Source: Poseidonocella sedimentorum (lineage in GTDB: Bacteria; Pseudomonadota; Alphaproteobacteria; Rhodobacterales; Rhodobacteraceae). From it: a stretch of DNA of 64,000 nucleotides. Shown piece after piece: positions 27,407 to 35,844 of the stretch. Position numbers and translations under genes: made by a program. The notes below the pieces were generated by a model. The model made no database searches. It was not told the DNA's origin and saw nothing but the letters and a program-made list of their open reading frames with translations. Position 1 is the first letter of the stretch. Each line of letters starts with the position of its first letter. The stretch covers positions 1 to 64,000 of the forward strand of contig NZ_FOYI01000007.1 of NCBI RefSeq assembly GCF_900116005.1. The letters are read 5' to 3'.

Positions 27407-28138
27407 TCAGACCATGGCCAAGGATGATTCGGCTTCGGGCGCCGCCTTGGCATAGGCGCCGGAATCACCGGCGATGACGGCCATCGCGGCCGATTCCGTG
27501 ATCACATCGCAGATCTTGAACTGCATGTCGAAGAGCGCGGCGGCGTGGCTCATTTCGATCCGGTCGAAGACGCCGTCCTCGATCACCATGACCCGGTAGC
27601 CCATGGCCGATCCATCCACCGCCGTCGCGCGCACGCAGCCAGAGGTGGAGTTGCCGATCAGCAGCAGGCTGTCGACGCCCAGCTCTTGGAGGATGAGGTG
27701 GAGGTTGGTGAAGGCAAAACAAGAAGGTGTCTGTTTTTCCAGCAATATATCGCTCGGTGCCATCGCGACTTCGGGCGCGATTTCGGAGCGCGGATCGCTC
27801 GCGGCAAAGACGCCGCCGGCGGATTTTTCCAGCCCGGTGTAGCTGTGAAACACGTGTTTCGAATAGATCACCGGCATCCCGGACCCGCGCGCGGCCGCCA
27901 GCAAGCGCTGCTGCACCGGGATCGCCGCCCAGGCATGCGGCCCGCAGGCACCGGGGTAGCGGTCGCGCTGCTCGTAAATCGGCATGTCATCGCCAATCGC
28001 GGTGATCTGCATGTCGATCGACAAAAGCGCGGTCTTGCGGCCGGGCCCCTGCGCCTTGCGCAGATTGCCGCCTGCAAGCACCTTTGTGTCATCCTCGGTG
28101 AGGAACCTGTCCCAAACCCGCGCGCCTTGCTCTTCCAT
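27407..28138 (-). CDS. Isochorismatase-family hydrolase (N-carbamoylsarcosine amidase-like)
   Basis: 243-residue cysteine hydrolase with the family triad Asp42 (SIDMQ), Lys135 (EKQTPS) and Cys168 (TSGCVRATAVDG). The N-terminal WDRFLTEDDTKVL is characteristic of the N-carbamoylsarcosine amidohydrolase / maleamate amidohydrolase branch, which also includes relatives of RutB. Those enzymes release ammonia or carbamate from linear products of opened N-heterocycles. GGAGG lies 7 bases before ATG 28138. In this island it is the best candidate for hydrolysing a carbamoyl- or amide-bearing ring-opening product, the role RutB plays in uracil degradation. Confidence 0.85.
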   Translation of the reverse strand: MEEQGARVWDRFLTEDDTKVLAGGNLRKAQGPGRKTALLSIDMQITAIGDDMPIYEQRDRYPGACGPHAWAAIPVQQRLLAAARGSGMPVIYSKHVFHSYTGLEKSAGGVFAASDPRSEIAPEVAMAPSDILLEKQTPSCFAFTNLHLILQELGVDSLLLIGNSTSGCVRATAVDGSAMGYRVMVIEDGVFDRIEMSHAAALFDMQFKICDVITESAAMAVIAGDSGAYAKAAPEAESSLAMV

Positions 28139-28157
28139 CCGAAGCCTCCGTTTTCAT

Positions 28158-28176
28158 GTCTGGACATAGTCTAGAC
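28158..28176. promoter_or_regulatory. Paired GTCTRGAC sites one helical turn apart
   Basis: GTCTGGAC at 28158-28165 and the perfect palindrome GTCTAGAC at 28169-28176 have centres 11 bases apart, 20-38 bases upstream of the isochorismatase-like gene. Both have the GT-N4-AC form shared by the other putative sites of the island, though the inner bases differ. Same-face pairing suggests cooperative binding of a dimeric regulator. Confidence 0.45.
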
Positions 28177-28207
28177 CAGCCGCCTCGGCTGCGGGCATGA
28201 GTTTTGC

Positions 28208-29566
28208 TCACCCGCCCGATGAACACTCCGCTTCGAGCCATTCGCCGAGATCCGCGATCAGGTCTTCGGACCAGTCCGGCCCGACGATCTGGACCGAGAG
28301 CGGGCCGTCCGCCGTCCGGGCCACGGGCAACGAAAGGGCGGGAAAACCGAGGAAGCTGATCGGCCGGGTGAAATGCACCATCTTTCCGATCATCGCGGCC
28401 ACCCCCTGCCCGCCGCCGACGTCGTGCTCCGCCGCAAGGGGCGGGACATCATGCAGCGTCGGCATGACGAAGAGATCGACCTCATCGAACACGCGGCGCA
28501 TCATTTCGGCGCGCGCGCGGCTGCGCAGTTGCAGGGCGCGCACATAGGCAAAGCCGGGGATCGCCACCGCCTGCGCGAGCCGGGAGCGGAGCTGGTCGCC
28601 GTAGCTCTCGGGCGCCCGCGCGAGCCGGTCCGCATGGACCGCCGCGGCCTCGCTCATGGCGATGGCATTGGCCGCCTCGCCCAGCGTTGTGAGCAGGTCG
28701 AGCCCGACCTCGCGGGTCCGCGCCACGGCGCTGACGCGCTCGCGCACCGCGCCCATCGCCGCCGTCATCGCCCGGCTCGCGGGCGCCATGACCGCGCCCG
28801 AAGCGAAGCCGATCCGAAGGCCCTTGCCGAGCGCTTCCCCCCGCGGCCGCATCGCCGGCGCGTAGCGGCAGATCGGATCGCGCCCGTCCGGCCCGGCGAT
28901 GATCGAGAGCACGAGCCGCGCCTCGGCCACAGTCGCCGCGAGCGGGCCGACGGTATCCTGGCTGAAGGACAGCGGCATCACGCCGGTCATCGGCACGCGC
29001 CCCTGCGTCGGTTTGAACCCGACGACACCGTTGCAGGCCGCGGGCAGCCGGATCGAGCCGCCGGTGTCGGAGCCGAGCGCCGCGCGCACCAACCCCGCAC
29101 CGACCGCCGCCCCGGAACCCGAGGACGAACCGCCGGAGATCGCGCCTGCCCTCGCAGAGTTGCGCGGGATGCCCCAGTGATGGTTGTGGCCCGTGGGGCC
29201 CATCGCGAATTCCGACATGCGCAGCCGGCCCATGTCGATCTGCCCCGCCGCGTCGAGCCGGGCGAGGACGGTGCTTGTCTCGCTTGCTTTCATGCCGGCG
29301 CCGGTCTTGGCCCCGAACCCGGTCACCTGTCCCGCGCGGTCGTACATGTCCTTGTGCGCGAGCGGCACCCCATGCAGCGGCCCCGCCGACTGGCCGCGCG
29401 CCGCCAGCTGATCGAGCGTGCGCGCCTGTGCCCGCGCGGTCGCAGCCTCGACGCTGGAGACGATGGTGGGCTCCGCCGCCAAGGCCTTGAGCGCCGGCTC
29501 CATCCGGGCTGCCGCGTCCTTGCCCGCAAGCCGCGCGGCGGCGATCTGTGCAAGTGTCGCACTCAT
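28208..29566 (-). CDS. Amidase-signature hydrolase B
   Basis: 452 residues from ATG 29566. Catalytic triad Lys72 (LAHKDMY), Ser147 (ISGGSSSGS) and Ser171 (SDTGGSIRLP). Sequence around the nucleophile (IRLPAACNGVVGFKPTQGRVP) places it nearer to the GatA/AtzE-type amidases than amidases A and C. Its start overlaps the stop of an upstream 57-residue gene by ATGA, an arrangement reminiscent of amidases that need a small GatC/AtzG-like partner. Substrate unknown; presumably an amide or biuret-like intermediate of the island's pathway. Confidence 0.9.
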   Translation of the reverse strand: MSATLAQIAAARLAGKDAAARMEPALKALAAEPTIVSSVEAATARAQARTLDQLAARGQSAGPLHGVPLAHKDMYDRAGQVTGFGAKTGAGMKASETSTVLARLDAAGQIDMGRLRMSEFAMGPTGHNHHWGIPRNSARAGAISGGSSSGSGAAVGAGLVRAALGSDTGGSIRLPAACNGVVGFKPTQGRVPMTGVMPLSFSQDTVGPLAATVAEARLVLSIIAGPDGRDPICRYAPAMRPRGEALGKGLRIGFASGAVMAPASRAMTAAMGAVRERVSAVARTREVGLDLLTTLGEAANAIAMSEAAAVHADRLARAPESYGDQLRSRLAQAVAIPGFAYVRALQLRSRARAEMMRRVFDEVDLFVMPTLHDVPPLAAEHDVGGGQGVAAMIGKMVHFTRPISFLGFPALSLPVARTADGPLSVQIVGPDWSEDLIADLGEWLEAECSSGG

Positions 29567-29736
29567 ACCTGGCCCTCGCGCGGATCGATGGCGACCAGCG
29601 CCGGAAGCCGGGCATCGCTGCGCAACAGCGGATGATCCATGATCCCCTCCATCGTCCGTTTGGCCTGATCGGGGAGAATCGCCTCTTCGGCCGGCGAAAG
29701 CGCGCGGCCTGCGAGAATGTCGGTGAGTTTCTGCAT
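29563..29736 (-). CDS. 57-residue protein translationally coupled to amidase B
   Basis: A short open frame, starting MQKLTDILAGRALSPAEEA, ends in an ATGA overlap with the amidase B start. The product is mildly acidic with two probable helices (residues 3-12 and 15-35) and a proline/aspartate-rich end, and has no membrane segment. I do not recognise a family. Position and size suggest a GatC- or AtzG-like accessory subunit, but the sequence match is not evident to me. The ribosome site (AAGAAGA) is weak; an in-frame extension to 29796 exists. Confidence 0.6.
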   Translation of the reverse strand: MQKLTDILAGRALSPAEEAILPDQAKRTMEGIMDHPLLRSDARLPALVAIDPREGQV

Positions 29737-29803
29737 GGGTCTTCTTTGTTTTCCGAGCCAGTACGCCGCGCGTGACAGGGCGGCGATGCTGTGCAATCAT
29801 CGT

Positions 29804-29823
29804 GATATGTGCGGACTTACTAA
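29804..29823. promoter_or_regulatory. GT-N4-AC motif copy 2 (gntR / amidase B divergent promoter)
   Basis: Minus-strand reading CTTAGTAAGTCCGCACATAT. It shares the block AGTAAGTCCG with copy 1 and ACATAT with copy 4. It ends 13 bases before the GntR start codon, where a bound repressor would block both its own gene and the divergent 57-residue/amidase B operon. Confidence 0.55.
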
Positions 29824-29835
29824 GAGGTCAGACCC

Positions 29836-30594
29836 ATGTCAGGTCAAGCGGCTGATTTGACCGTCGCCTTTGCAGACGGGACCCCGCTCTATCTCCAGGT
29901 GGCGCAACATGTCCAGAAATTGATCGATGACGGGACCTATCCGGTGGGGTCGCTCCTGCCGCGCGAGTCCGATCTGGCCGAAGCCCTTGGCGTTTCGCGC
30001 CACACGATCCGGCAAGCGATCAGTCAATTGCGCCAGCGCGGATTGCTCACCGCGCGCAAGGGGGTCGGGACCCGCGTCGAAGCGCCGCAGGATGACTGGC
30101 GCTCCCGGTTCTCGGCCAATTCGCGCGGCGGGCTCTTCGATTTCGCCCGCGCCACCGAGCTTCACTTCAAGACCCGCAAGACCGTCGAGGCACGGGGCCA
30201 AATCGCGGCCGAGATGGGCGTCCGGCCGGGACGGAAATTTCACTATCTCAGCGGGCCTCGCTATTACGCGGGGGATGCCAAGCCCTTCTGCGTCAACGAA
30301 GTTTATCTCGATCCGCGCCTGCGCCACGTGGTCGATGACATCCCGATCCTGCGCGTTGCGCTCTTCAATCTCGTCGAGGAGGCGACCGGCGACCGGGTCA
30401 TGGAAATCCAGCAGGACGTGCGCGCCGCCTACATGCCCGACCACGTGGCCCATTGGCTCGATCGTGAGCCCGGCGACCTCGCGCTCAAGATGACGCGCCG
30501 CTATCTGGGATCGGGCGCGCGGCTGCTGGAATACGCGGTCCAGTACCACCCCGGCGACAACTTCGCCTACCACACCACGCTCTCCTCCATCTGA
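29836..30594 (+). CDS. GntR-family regulator, HutC/UTRA subfamily
   Basis: 252 residues. The N-terminal winged helix (YLQVAQHVQKLIDDGTYPVGSLLPRESDLAEALGVSRHTIRQAISQL, residues about 18-65) is followed by a UTRA effector domain (FCVNEVYLDPRLRHVV; LLEYAVQYHPGDNFAYHT at the end). HutC-subfamily regulators sense small ligands such as sugars or urocanate. It is central in the island, divergent from amidase B and upstream of the first RutA-family gene, with the GT-N4-AC motif right at its own start, so autorepression and control of the island are likely. Confidence 0.92.
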   Translation: MSGQAADLTVAFADGTPLYLQVAQHVQKLIDDGTYPVGSLLPRESDLAEALGVSRHTIRQAISQLRQRGLLTARKGVGTRVEAPQDDWRSRFSANSRGGLFDFARATELHFKTRKTVEARGQIAAEMGVRPGRKFHYLSGPRYYAGDAKPFCVNEVYLDPRLRHVVDDIPILRVALFNLVEEATGDRVMEIQQDVRAAYMPDHVAHWLDREPGDLALKMTRRYLGSGARLLEYAVQYHPGDNFAYHTTLSSI

Positions 30595-30728
30595 GCCGGG
30601 TTTGCGCCGCGCGTAAATTCCGGGCAGATGCTGCGCCAGTCCTGCCCGCGCCGCCGCCTTGGCGCGCAGATGAGTTTTTTTGAGCCAGGAGCGGAGTTTT
30701 CCTCCATCGTATCGACGCAAACGACCTG

Positions 30729-30746
30729 TCAAGGTCCGTACAAACG
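30729..30746 (+). promoter_or_regulatory. GT-N4-AC motif copy 3 (upstream of first RutA-family gene)
   Basis: GTCAAGGTCCGTACAAAC, sharing AAG-GTCCGTAC with the other copies, lies 24 bases upstream of the RutA-family start codon. This is the weakest of the four alignments because one base is inserted or changed between AAG and the core. The rest of the 175-base gap after the GntR gene shows no other signal I can support. Confidence 0.45.
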
Positions 30747-30769
30747 ACGGACCATTCAGGAGACAACAG

Positions 30770-31852
30770 ATGGACATGGGCGTATTCATCCCGATCGGGA
30801 ACAATGGCTGGCTGATTTCCAAGACCGCGCCGCAGTACAAGCCGAGTTTCGAGCTCAACAAGCAGATCGTGCAGAAGGCCGAGGGCTACGGGCTCGACTT
30901 CGCGCTCTCGATGATCAAGTACCGCGGCTTTGGCGGCGAGACCGAGTTCTGGGACTACAACCTTGAGAGCTTCACGCTCATGTCCGCGCTGGCGGCCGTG
31001 ACGTCCAAGATCAAGCTCTTCGCCTCCACAGCGATCCTCACACTGCCGCCCGCCGTGGTGGCGCGCATGGCCTCGACCATCGATTCCGTCGCCCCCGGGC
31101 GCTTCGGCGTCAACATCGTGACCGGCTGGGCGCCGAACGAATACACGCAGATGGGCGTCTGGCCCGGCAATGAGTATTTCGGATACCGCTACGACTACGC
31201 GACCGAATACTGCACCGTGATGCAGGACCTCTGGGGCACCGGCAGCTCGGATTTCAAGGGCGAGCACTTCGAGATGGAAGACTGTATGCTCAAGCCGCAG
31301 CCGGAGAAACAGATCGAGCTCGTGGCCGCGGGCCAGTCCGAGCGGGGGATGCAGTTCTCGGCCGAATACGCCAACTATTCCTTTGTCATGGGCCAGGGCG
31401 TCAACACGCCGACCAAGTTCACCCCGGTCTGCGAGCAGCTTCTCGCGGCGGCGGAGAAGACGGGCCGCGATGTGGGGGCGTATGTGCTCTTCATGATCAT
31501 CGCCGGCGAGACCGACGAGGCGGCGCAGGCGAAATGGCAAAGCTACCGCGAAGGGGCCGATCTGGAGGCGCTCTCCTACATGGGTGTGCAGGGCGCGCAG
31601 GATGATCAGGCCGGCGACAATGCCACCGCGCGGGCGATCAACCTCCCCGAGGGGGCCGTCAACTTCAACATGGGCACGCTGGTCGGCTCCTACGAGAGCA
31701 TTGCCGCGATGCTTGACGAGGCCGCCGCGGTGCACGGGGTCAAGGGTATCATGATGGTGTTTGACGATTTCCTCATCGGGCTTGACGAGTTCGGCACCAA
31801 GATTCAGCCGCTGATGGCCTCGCGCCAAAGCATCGCCGTCGCGGCGGAATAA
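30770..31852 (+). CDS. rutA: RutA-family flavin-dependent monooxygenase, paralogue 1
   Basis: 360-residue luciferase-like (group C) flavin monooxygenase that aligns without gaps to pyrimidine oxygenase RutA. The N-terminal [10 protein letters not shown] (8-17), [31 protein letters not shown] and [10 protein letters not shown] (Asn115, Trp120) match RutA. From memory, the RutA oxygen-reactive site uses a Thr and the Asn of GVN; the Asn is present while the Thr position is Ser86 here. RutA uses reduced FMN and O2 to open the pyrimidine ring between N3 and C4. AGGAG precedes ATG 30770. It forms a two-gene unit with amidase C. The true ring substrate is not decided by sequence. Confidence 0.88.
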   Translation: MDMGVFIPIGNNGWLISKTAPQYKPSFELNKQIVQKAEGYGLDFALSMIKYRGFGGETEFWDYNLESFTLMSALAAVTSKIKLFASTAILTLPPAVVARMASTIDSVAPGRFGVNIVTGWAPNEYTQMGVWPGNEYFGYRYDYATEYCTVMQDLWGTGSSDFKGEHFEMEDCMLKPQPEKQIELVAAGQSERGMQFSAEYANYSFVMGQGVNTPTKFTPVCEQLLAAAEKTGRDVGAYVLFMIIAGETDEAAQAKWQSYREGADLEALSYMGVQGAQDDQAGDNATARAINLPEGAVNFNMGTLVGSYESIAAMLDEAAAVHGVKGIMMVFDDFLIGLDEFGTKIQPLMASRQSIAVAAE

Positions 31853-31927
31853 GCCCGCGGGCTTGGGGGAAGGACGGGCCGTTCCGGTTTCGGTGCGGCC
31901 CGCTTTCCTGTCTGAAGGAGGGATCCC

Positions 31928-33190
31928 ATGATGGATGATGCGGCGCTTTGCCGGCTGAGCGCGCGCGCGGCGCGGGCGGCGATCCGGTCGGGCGAGATCA
32001 CGGCGCTGGCGCTGGTGCGGGCCTGTCTCGGGCGGATTGCCGAGCGGGACAAGGAGGTACGCGCCTGGATCAGCCTCAACCCCGAGGCGGAGGCCGAGGC
32101 GGCGGCGATAAGCGCCGATGATCCGCGCCCGCTTGCCGGAATTCCCATCGCCATCAAGGACATGATCGCCACGCGCGATCTGCCGACGAGCTACAATTCA
32201 CCCCTGTTCGGCGGGCATCACACGGGGGCCGACGCGGCCTGCGTCGCGACGCTCCGCGCGGCGGGCGCGATCATCCTTGGCAAGACCGACACGACCGAGT
32301 TCGCCGCCTGCGGACGCGATGCGGCGACGGGCAACCCCGCAGATCCGGACCGGACCCCGGGCGGCTCCAGCGCGGGGAGCGCGGCGGCAGTGGCGGATTT
32401 CCACGTCCCTCTCGCCCTGGGCACGCAGACCGGCGGCTCGACCATCCGCCCGGCAAGCTTTTGCGGCGATGTGGCGCTCAAACCGAGCTGGGGGCTCATC
32501 AGCACCGAGGGGGTCGGCCGTTATGCGGTCAGCTTCGATACGGTCGGGCTCATCGCCCGCGCGGTGGAGGATCTTGCGCTGCTGGCGGAGGTCTATGCGC
32601 TGCCTGCGTCTCCGTCCCTGCCCGGCCGCCGGTTGCGCCTCGGGATCACCCGGACGCCCTTCGCCGCGCTGCTGGAGCCGGAAACCCGGGCCCTCTTCGA
32701 TGCGCTCCCGGAGCGGCTCGCGCCCGTGGCCGAGGTGGCGCCTTTTGCCTTGCCAGACGGGTTCGAGGAGGCCGACGATCTGCACCGCTGCGTGCAGATG
32801 TGCGAGGGGGCGAATGCGTTTCTCCACCTCGCGCGGAGCCGCCGCGCGCTGCTGCACCGGGATTTTCACGACCGGGTTGAGATGAAGATGGGCTTCGCAC
32901 CGCAGGATCAATTCGCGGCGCGCGATCGGCTGGCCGCGCTGCGCATGGCGCTTGAACGGGCGCTCCAACCGGTCGACGCGATCATCGCGCCGTCGGCGCC
33001 CGGCTTTGCGCCCCTGGGCCGCGCGCCGGGCAACCCGAAGTTCAACGCGCTCTGGACGGCGGTGCAAGTGCCGGTTCTGGGGCTGCCGGTGTCCGGGACG
33101 GACCTGCCGCTCGGGCTCTCGCTCATCGCGCCGCGGGGCGCGGACCGGCGGCTTCTTGAGATCGCCGCGCGGCTGGCCCCGGCGCTCTGA
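31928..33190 (+). CDS. Amidase-signature hydrolase C
   Basis: 420 residues with triad Lys77 (IAIKDMI), Ser147 (PGGSSAGS) and Ser171 (TQTGGSTIRP). AAGGAGGG precedes the tandem ATGATG start. It lies 75 bases after the first RutA-family gene on the same strand, so it probably hydrolyses the product of that oxygenase. It is a likely paralogue of amidase A, but has a shorter C-terminus. It converges on flavin reductase 2 with 17 bases between stop codons. Confidence 0.9.
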   Translation: MMDDAALCRLSARAARAAIRSGEITALALVRACLGRIAERDKEVRAWISLNPEAEAEAAAISADDPRPLAGIPIAIKDMIATRDLPTSYNSPLFGGHHTGADAACVATLRAAGAIILGKTDTTEFAACGRDAATGNPADPDRTPGGSSAGSAAAVADFHVPLALGTQTGGSTIRPASFCGDVALKPSWGLISTEGVGRYAVSFDTVGLIARAVEDLALLAEVYALPASPSLPGRRLRLGITRTPFAALLEPETRALFDALPERLAPVAEVAPFALPDGFEEADDLHRCVQMCEGANAFLHLARSRRALLHRDFHDRVEMKMGFAPQDQFAARDRLAALRMALERALQPVDAIIAPSAPGFAPLGRAPGNPKFNALWTAVQVPVLGLPVSGTDLPLGLSLIAPRGADRRLLEIAARLAPAL

Positions 33191-33207
33191 CGCCGAGGCC
33201 GACGGCT

Positions 33208-33720
33208 TCATTCCGAGAGGAACTTGCCGCGGTGAAAGATCAGCGGCGCGCCGGTCCCGGCGGCCCGGACGCCCTTCACGAGCCCGATGACGATGGAGAT
33301 ATCGCCCTCCTCGACCACCTGGCTCACCTCACAGTCAAAGACCCCGAGCGCGTCCTTCAGGACCGGCGCCCCGGTTGCCAGCACGCCCCATTTTTCCGCC
33401 TCGAAAACCTTCTCGCCCTTGCCGCCAAAGGCATTGGCCATCTCGGCATGGCCCTCGGGCAGGAAGTTCACCGCGAAGTGGCCCTTCTCGAGAACGCCCG
33501 CAAGCGCCGAGGTCTTCTTGTCGATCGAGACAAGCATGGTCGGCGGACTCGCCGTCACATGGGCGGCTGAAAGCCCCAGAAAGCCGTTCGGGCCATCCGC
33601 GCTGTCGGTCGTGACCAGCGTCGCGCCGATGGGCCGCTCGCCGAGGGTGCGCCAGAAATCCCCCATCCCGATCTCATCGCCGGTCTTTTCCAGTCCCGGC
33701 GCGCTGCTATCGTCTTTCAT
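33208..33720 (-). CDS. Flavin reductase (RutF-type), copy 2
   Basis: 170-residue flavin reductase-like protein: FWRTLGERPIGATLVTT, FLGLSAAHVTASPPTMLVSIDKKTSALAGVLEKGHFAVNFLPEGH. It is the last gene of the ribose-type importer / RutA paralogue 2 operon, 27 bases after the oxygenase stop, so it very probably delivers FMNH2 to that enzyme. It is clearly diverged from copy 1 at 24218, so each oxygenase group may have its own reductase. Confidence 0.88.
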   Translation of the reverse strand: MKDDSSAPGLEKTGDEIGMGDFWRTLGERPIGATLVTTDSADGPNGFLGLSAAHVTASPPTMLVSIDKKTSALAGVLEKGHFAVNFLPEGHAEMANAFGGKGEKVFEAEKWGVLATGAPVLKDALGVFDCEVSQVVEEGDISIVIGLVKGVRAAGTGAPLIFHRGKFLSE

Positions 33721-33747
33721 GATTCATCCTGCTTTTCGTCTTGTGTT

Positions 33748-34833
33748 TCATTCCGCCGCGATCGCCGCGAGCCGGTCGGCGCGGCAGGCCATCAGCGGCT
33801 GGACCCGTTCGGCAAAGGTATCCATCGCGTCGTAGTAGTCGTCGAAGACGAGCATGATGCCCTTGGTCCCCGCAACCTCCGCCGCCTCATCCAGCATCCG
33901 CGCCACGTTTTCAAAAGAGCCGATCAGCGCGCCCACGTTCATGTTGACGGTCCGGTCCTCGCGCTGCATCGCCTTGTTGACCCCGTCACCCGCCACGTCC
34001 TCGGCCGCGCGGCCCATGACATTGGCGGCGGCCTCAACGTCGAGCCCCGCCTGATAGCTCTCCCACCGGGCGAACGCCGCCTCGTCTGTCTCGTCGGCGA
34101 TGATCATGAAGAGCACATAGGCCCCCACATCGCGGCCGGTCTTGCGCGTGGCTTCGAGCAGCTTGTAGTTCTTGTCGGCATGGGCGGTCGGCGTGTTGAT
34201 CCCGTCGCCGAGGCAGAAGTTGTAATCGCCCCACTGGGCGGCAAACTCCATGCCACGATCCGACTGGCCGGCGCAGACGATGGGGATCTGGCCGCCCGAA
34301 GGCTTGGGCAGGACCATGCAATCCTCCATCGTGAAATGCTCGCCCGCGTAGTCGATCCGTCCTTCGGACCAGAGCCGGCGCATCACCTCGACATATTCGG
34401 TGGCGTAATCGTAGCGATAGCCGAAGTAGTCATTTCCCGGCCAGAGGCCCATCTGGGAATACTCCATCGCCTGCCAGCCTGAGACGATATTGACGCCGAA
34501 CCGCCCCGGGATGCAATTGTCGATCGTGACCGCCATCCGCGCCACCACGGCGGGCGGCAGGGTCAGAACGGCGGTGGAGGCAAAGAGCTTGATCCGGCTT
34601 GTCGAGGGCGCGATGGTGGCGATCATCGTGAAGCTCTCGAGGTTGTAGTTCCAGAACTCCGTCTCGCCGTCGAACCCGTGCAGCTTGATCATTGACAGGG
34701 CAAATTCCATCCCCATCGCCTCGGCCCGCAGCACTACGGATTTGTTGAGCTCATAGCTGGGCTTGTACTGCGGCGCGTTGCGCGACAGCAGCCAGCCGTT
34801 GTTGCCGATGGGCAGAAAGACACCGATCTCCAT
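33748..34833 (-). CDS. rutA: RutA-family flavin-dependent monooxygenase, paralogue 2
   Basis: 361 residues collinear with paralogue 1 and with RutA. It keeps [22 protein letters not shown] and RFGVNIVSGW (Asn115, Trp120), with Ser86 at the position of the RutA threonine (RutA residue roles recalled, not checked). Differences are concentrated around residues 37-52 and in the C-terminal third. It starts 3 bases after the stop of the ribose-type permease and is followed by flavin reductase 2, so uptake, oxygenation and flavin supply are one transcription unit. Confidence 0.88.
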   Translation of the reverse strand: MEIGVFLPIGNNGWLLSRNAPQYKPSYELNKSVVLRAEAMGMEFALSMIKLHGFDGETEFWNYNLESFTMIATIAPSTSRIKLFASTAVLTLPPAVVARMAVTIDNCIPGRFGVNIVSGWQAMEYSQMGLWPGNDYFGYRYDYATEYVEVMRRLWSEGRIDYAGEHFTMEDCMVLPKPSGGQIPIVCAGQSDRGMEFAAQWGDYNFCLGDGINTPTAHADKNYKLLEATRKTGRDVGAYVLFMIIADETDEAAFARWESYQAGLDVEAAANVMGRAAEDVAGDGVNKAMQREDRTVNMNVGALIGSFENVARMLDEAAEVAGTKGIMLVFDDYYDAMDTFAERVQPLMACRADRLAAIAAE

Positions 34834-34836
34834 GGG

Positions 34837-35844
34837 TCAGCCGACCTGTTGTTCTTCGCGCTTGCGCACGAGTTGCGAGAGCGCCACCGCCGAGACCAGC
34901 GCGCCGCCGTAGAACAGGTTCTGAACGAAGCTCTGGATGCCGAGCATGGTGAGCCCGGTGATGCCGATGACGATGAAATAGACCGCGACGACCGAGCCCA
35001 CCGGGTTGAACCGGCCCGGCGTGATCGCGGTGGCCCCGAGGAAGGCCGCGGCGAAGGCGGGCAGCAGGAAGGTGTTGCCCGAGTTCGGGTCCGCCGCGCC
35101 GATCGTCCCGGCATAGAGCACACCGGCGAGCGCCGCGATCATCGCCGAGGCCATGAGCGAGGCAAAGCGCACCCGGTCCACCTGGATGCCCGAGAGCCGG
35201 GCGACCTCGCGGCCCCGCCCCACGAAGAGCAGCCGACGGCCCATGGCGGTGAAGCCGAAGACGTACCAGATCGCGGCGGCCATGAGGATGGCGTAGTAAA
35301 ACGCGAGCGGAATGCCGAGAAACCGCGTGCCCACCACGGCCATGACGAGGGCGAAATCGATGCCGCCGATGGTCGCGGAGTTGGACATCCAGAGCGTCAA
35401 CCCGTTGATGAAGGTGCCCATGCCGAGCGTGACGATGAGGCTCGGGATGCGGAAGTAGAGGATGAAGAAGGCGTTGGCCGCGCCGGCGATGGCGCCGACA
35501 CAGAGCGCCGCGAGGATCGCCACGGGCAGCGCCACGCCCATGCGCGCGTTCAACACCGCGATGGTCATGGCCGAGATGGTGAGAATGGCCGCGACGGAGA
35601 GGTCGAAGTCGCCGGTGGTCAGCGGGATGATGAGCGCAAGGGTGAGGAACACCAGCACCGCCTGCGAGCCGAGCATTGTCGAGACGTTGGCCCATGTGAA
35701 GAAGGTGGTCGGCAGGAGCATCGCAAAGATACAGAAGAGCACGACGAGCGCCGCGACCAGCGCGTAGCTTTCGGCGAGCCCGGCCCAGTTGATCTCGCGC
35801 CAGCGCGGCGCGGCGGCGGGGGGAGTGATGTCGGGCGCGGTCAT
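34837..35844 (-). CDS. Ribose-type ABC importer permease (RbsC-like)
   Basis: 335 residues from ATG 35844, which overlaps the ATPase stop (ATGA). About ten transmembrane helices with the RbsC-family motifs LIIPLTTGDFDLSVAAILTISA, FRIPSLIVTLGMGTFINGL and GRGREVARLSGIQVDRVRF. The extended frame to 36138 is inside the ATPase gene and is not coding. CUT2 importers carry monosaccharides and also purine/pyrimidine nucleosides or autoinducers, and the co-operonic RutA paralogue makes a nucleobase-like or glycosylated heterocycle a plausible cargo. Confidence 0.9.
   Translation of the reverse strand: MTAPDITPPAAAPRWREINWAGLAESYALVAALVVLFCIFAMLLPTTFFTWANVSTMLGSQAVLVFLTLALIIPLTTGDFDLSVAAILTISAMTIAVLNARMGVALPVAILAALCVGAIAGAANAFFILYFRIPSLIVTLGMGTFINGLTLWMSNSATIGGIDFALVMAVVGTRFLGIPLAFYYAILMAAAIWYVFGFTAMGRRLLFVGRGREVARLSGIQVDRVRFASLMASAMIAALAGVLYAGTIGAADPNSGNTFLLPAFAAAFLGATAITPGRFNPVGSVVAVYFIVIGITGLTMLGIQSFVQNLFYGGALVSAVALSQLVRKREEQQVG

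Noticed and set aside
30770-34833. Calling the RutA proteins F420-dependent because of the nearby cof operon
   Set aside because: Two flavin reductases are in the same units and the sequences follow FMN-dependent RutA closely; the cof operon is 10 kb or more away in a separate unit.
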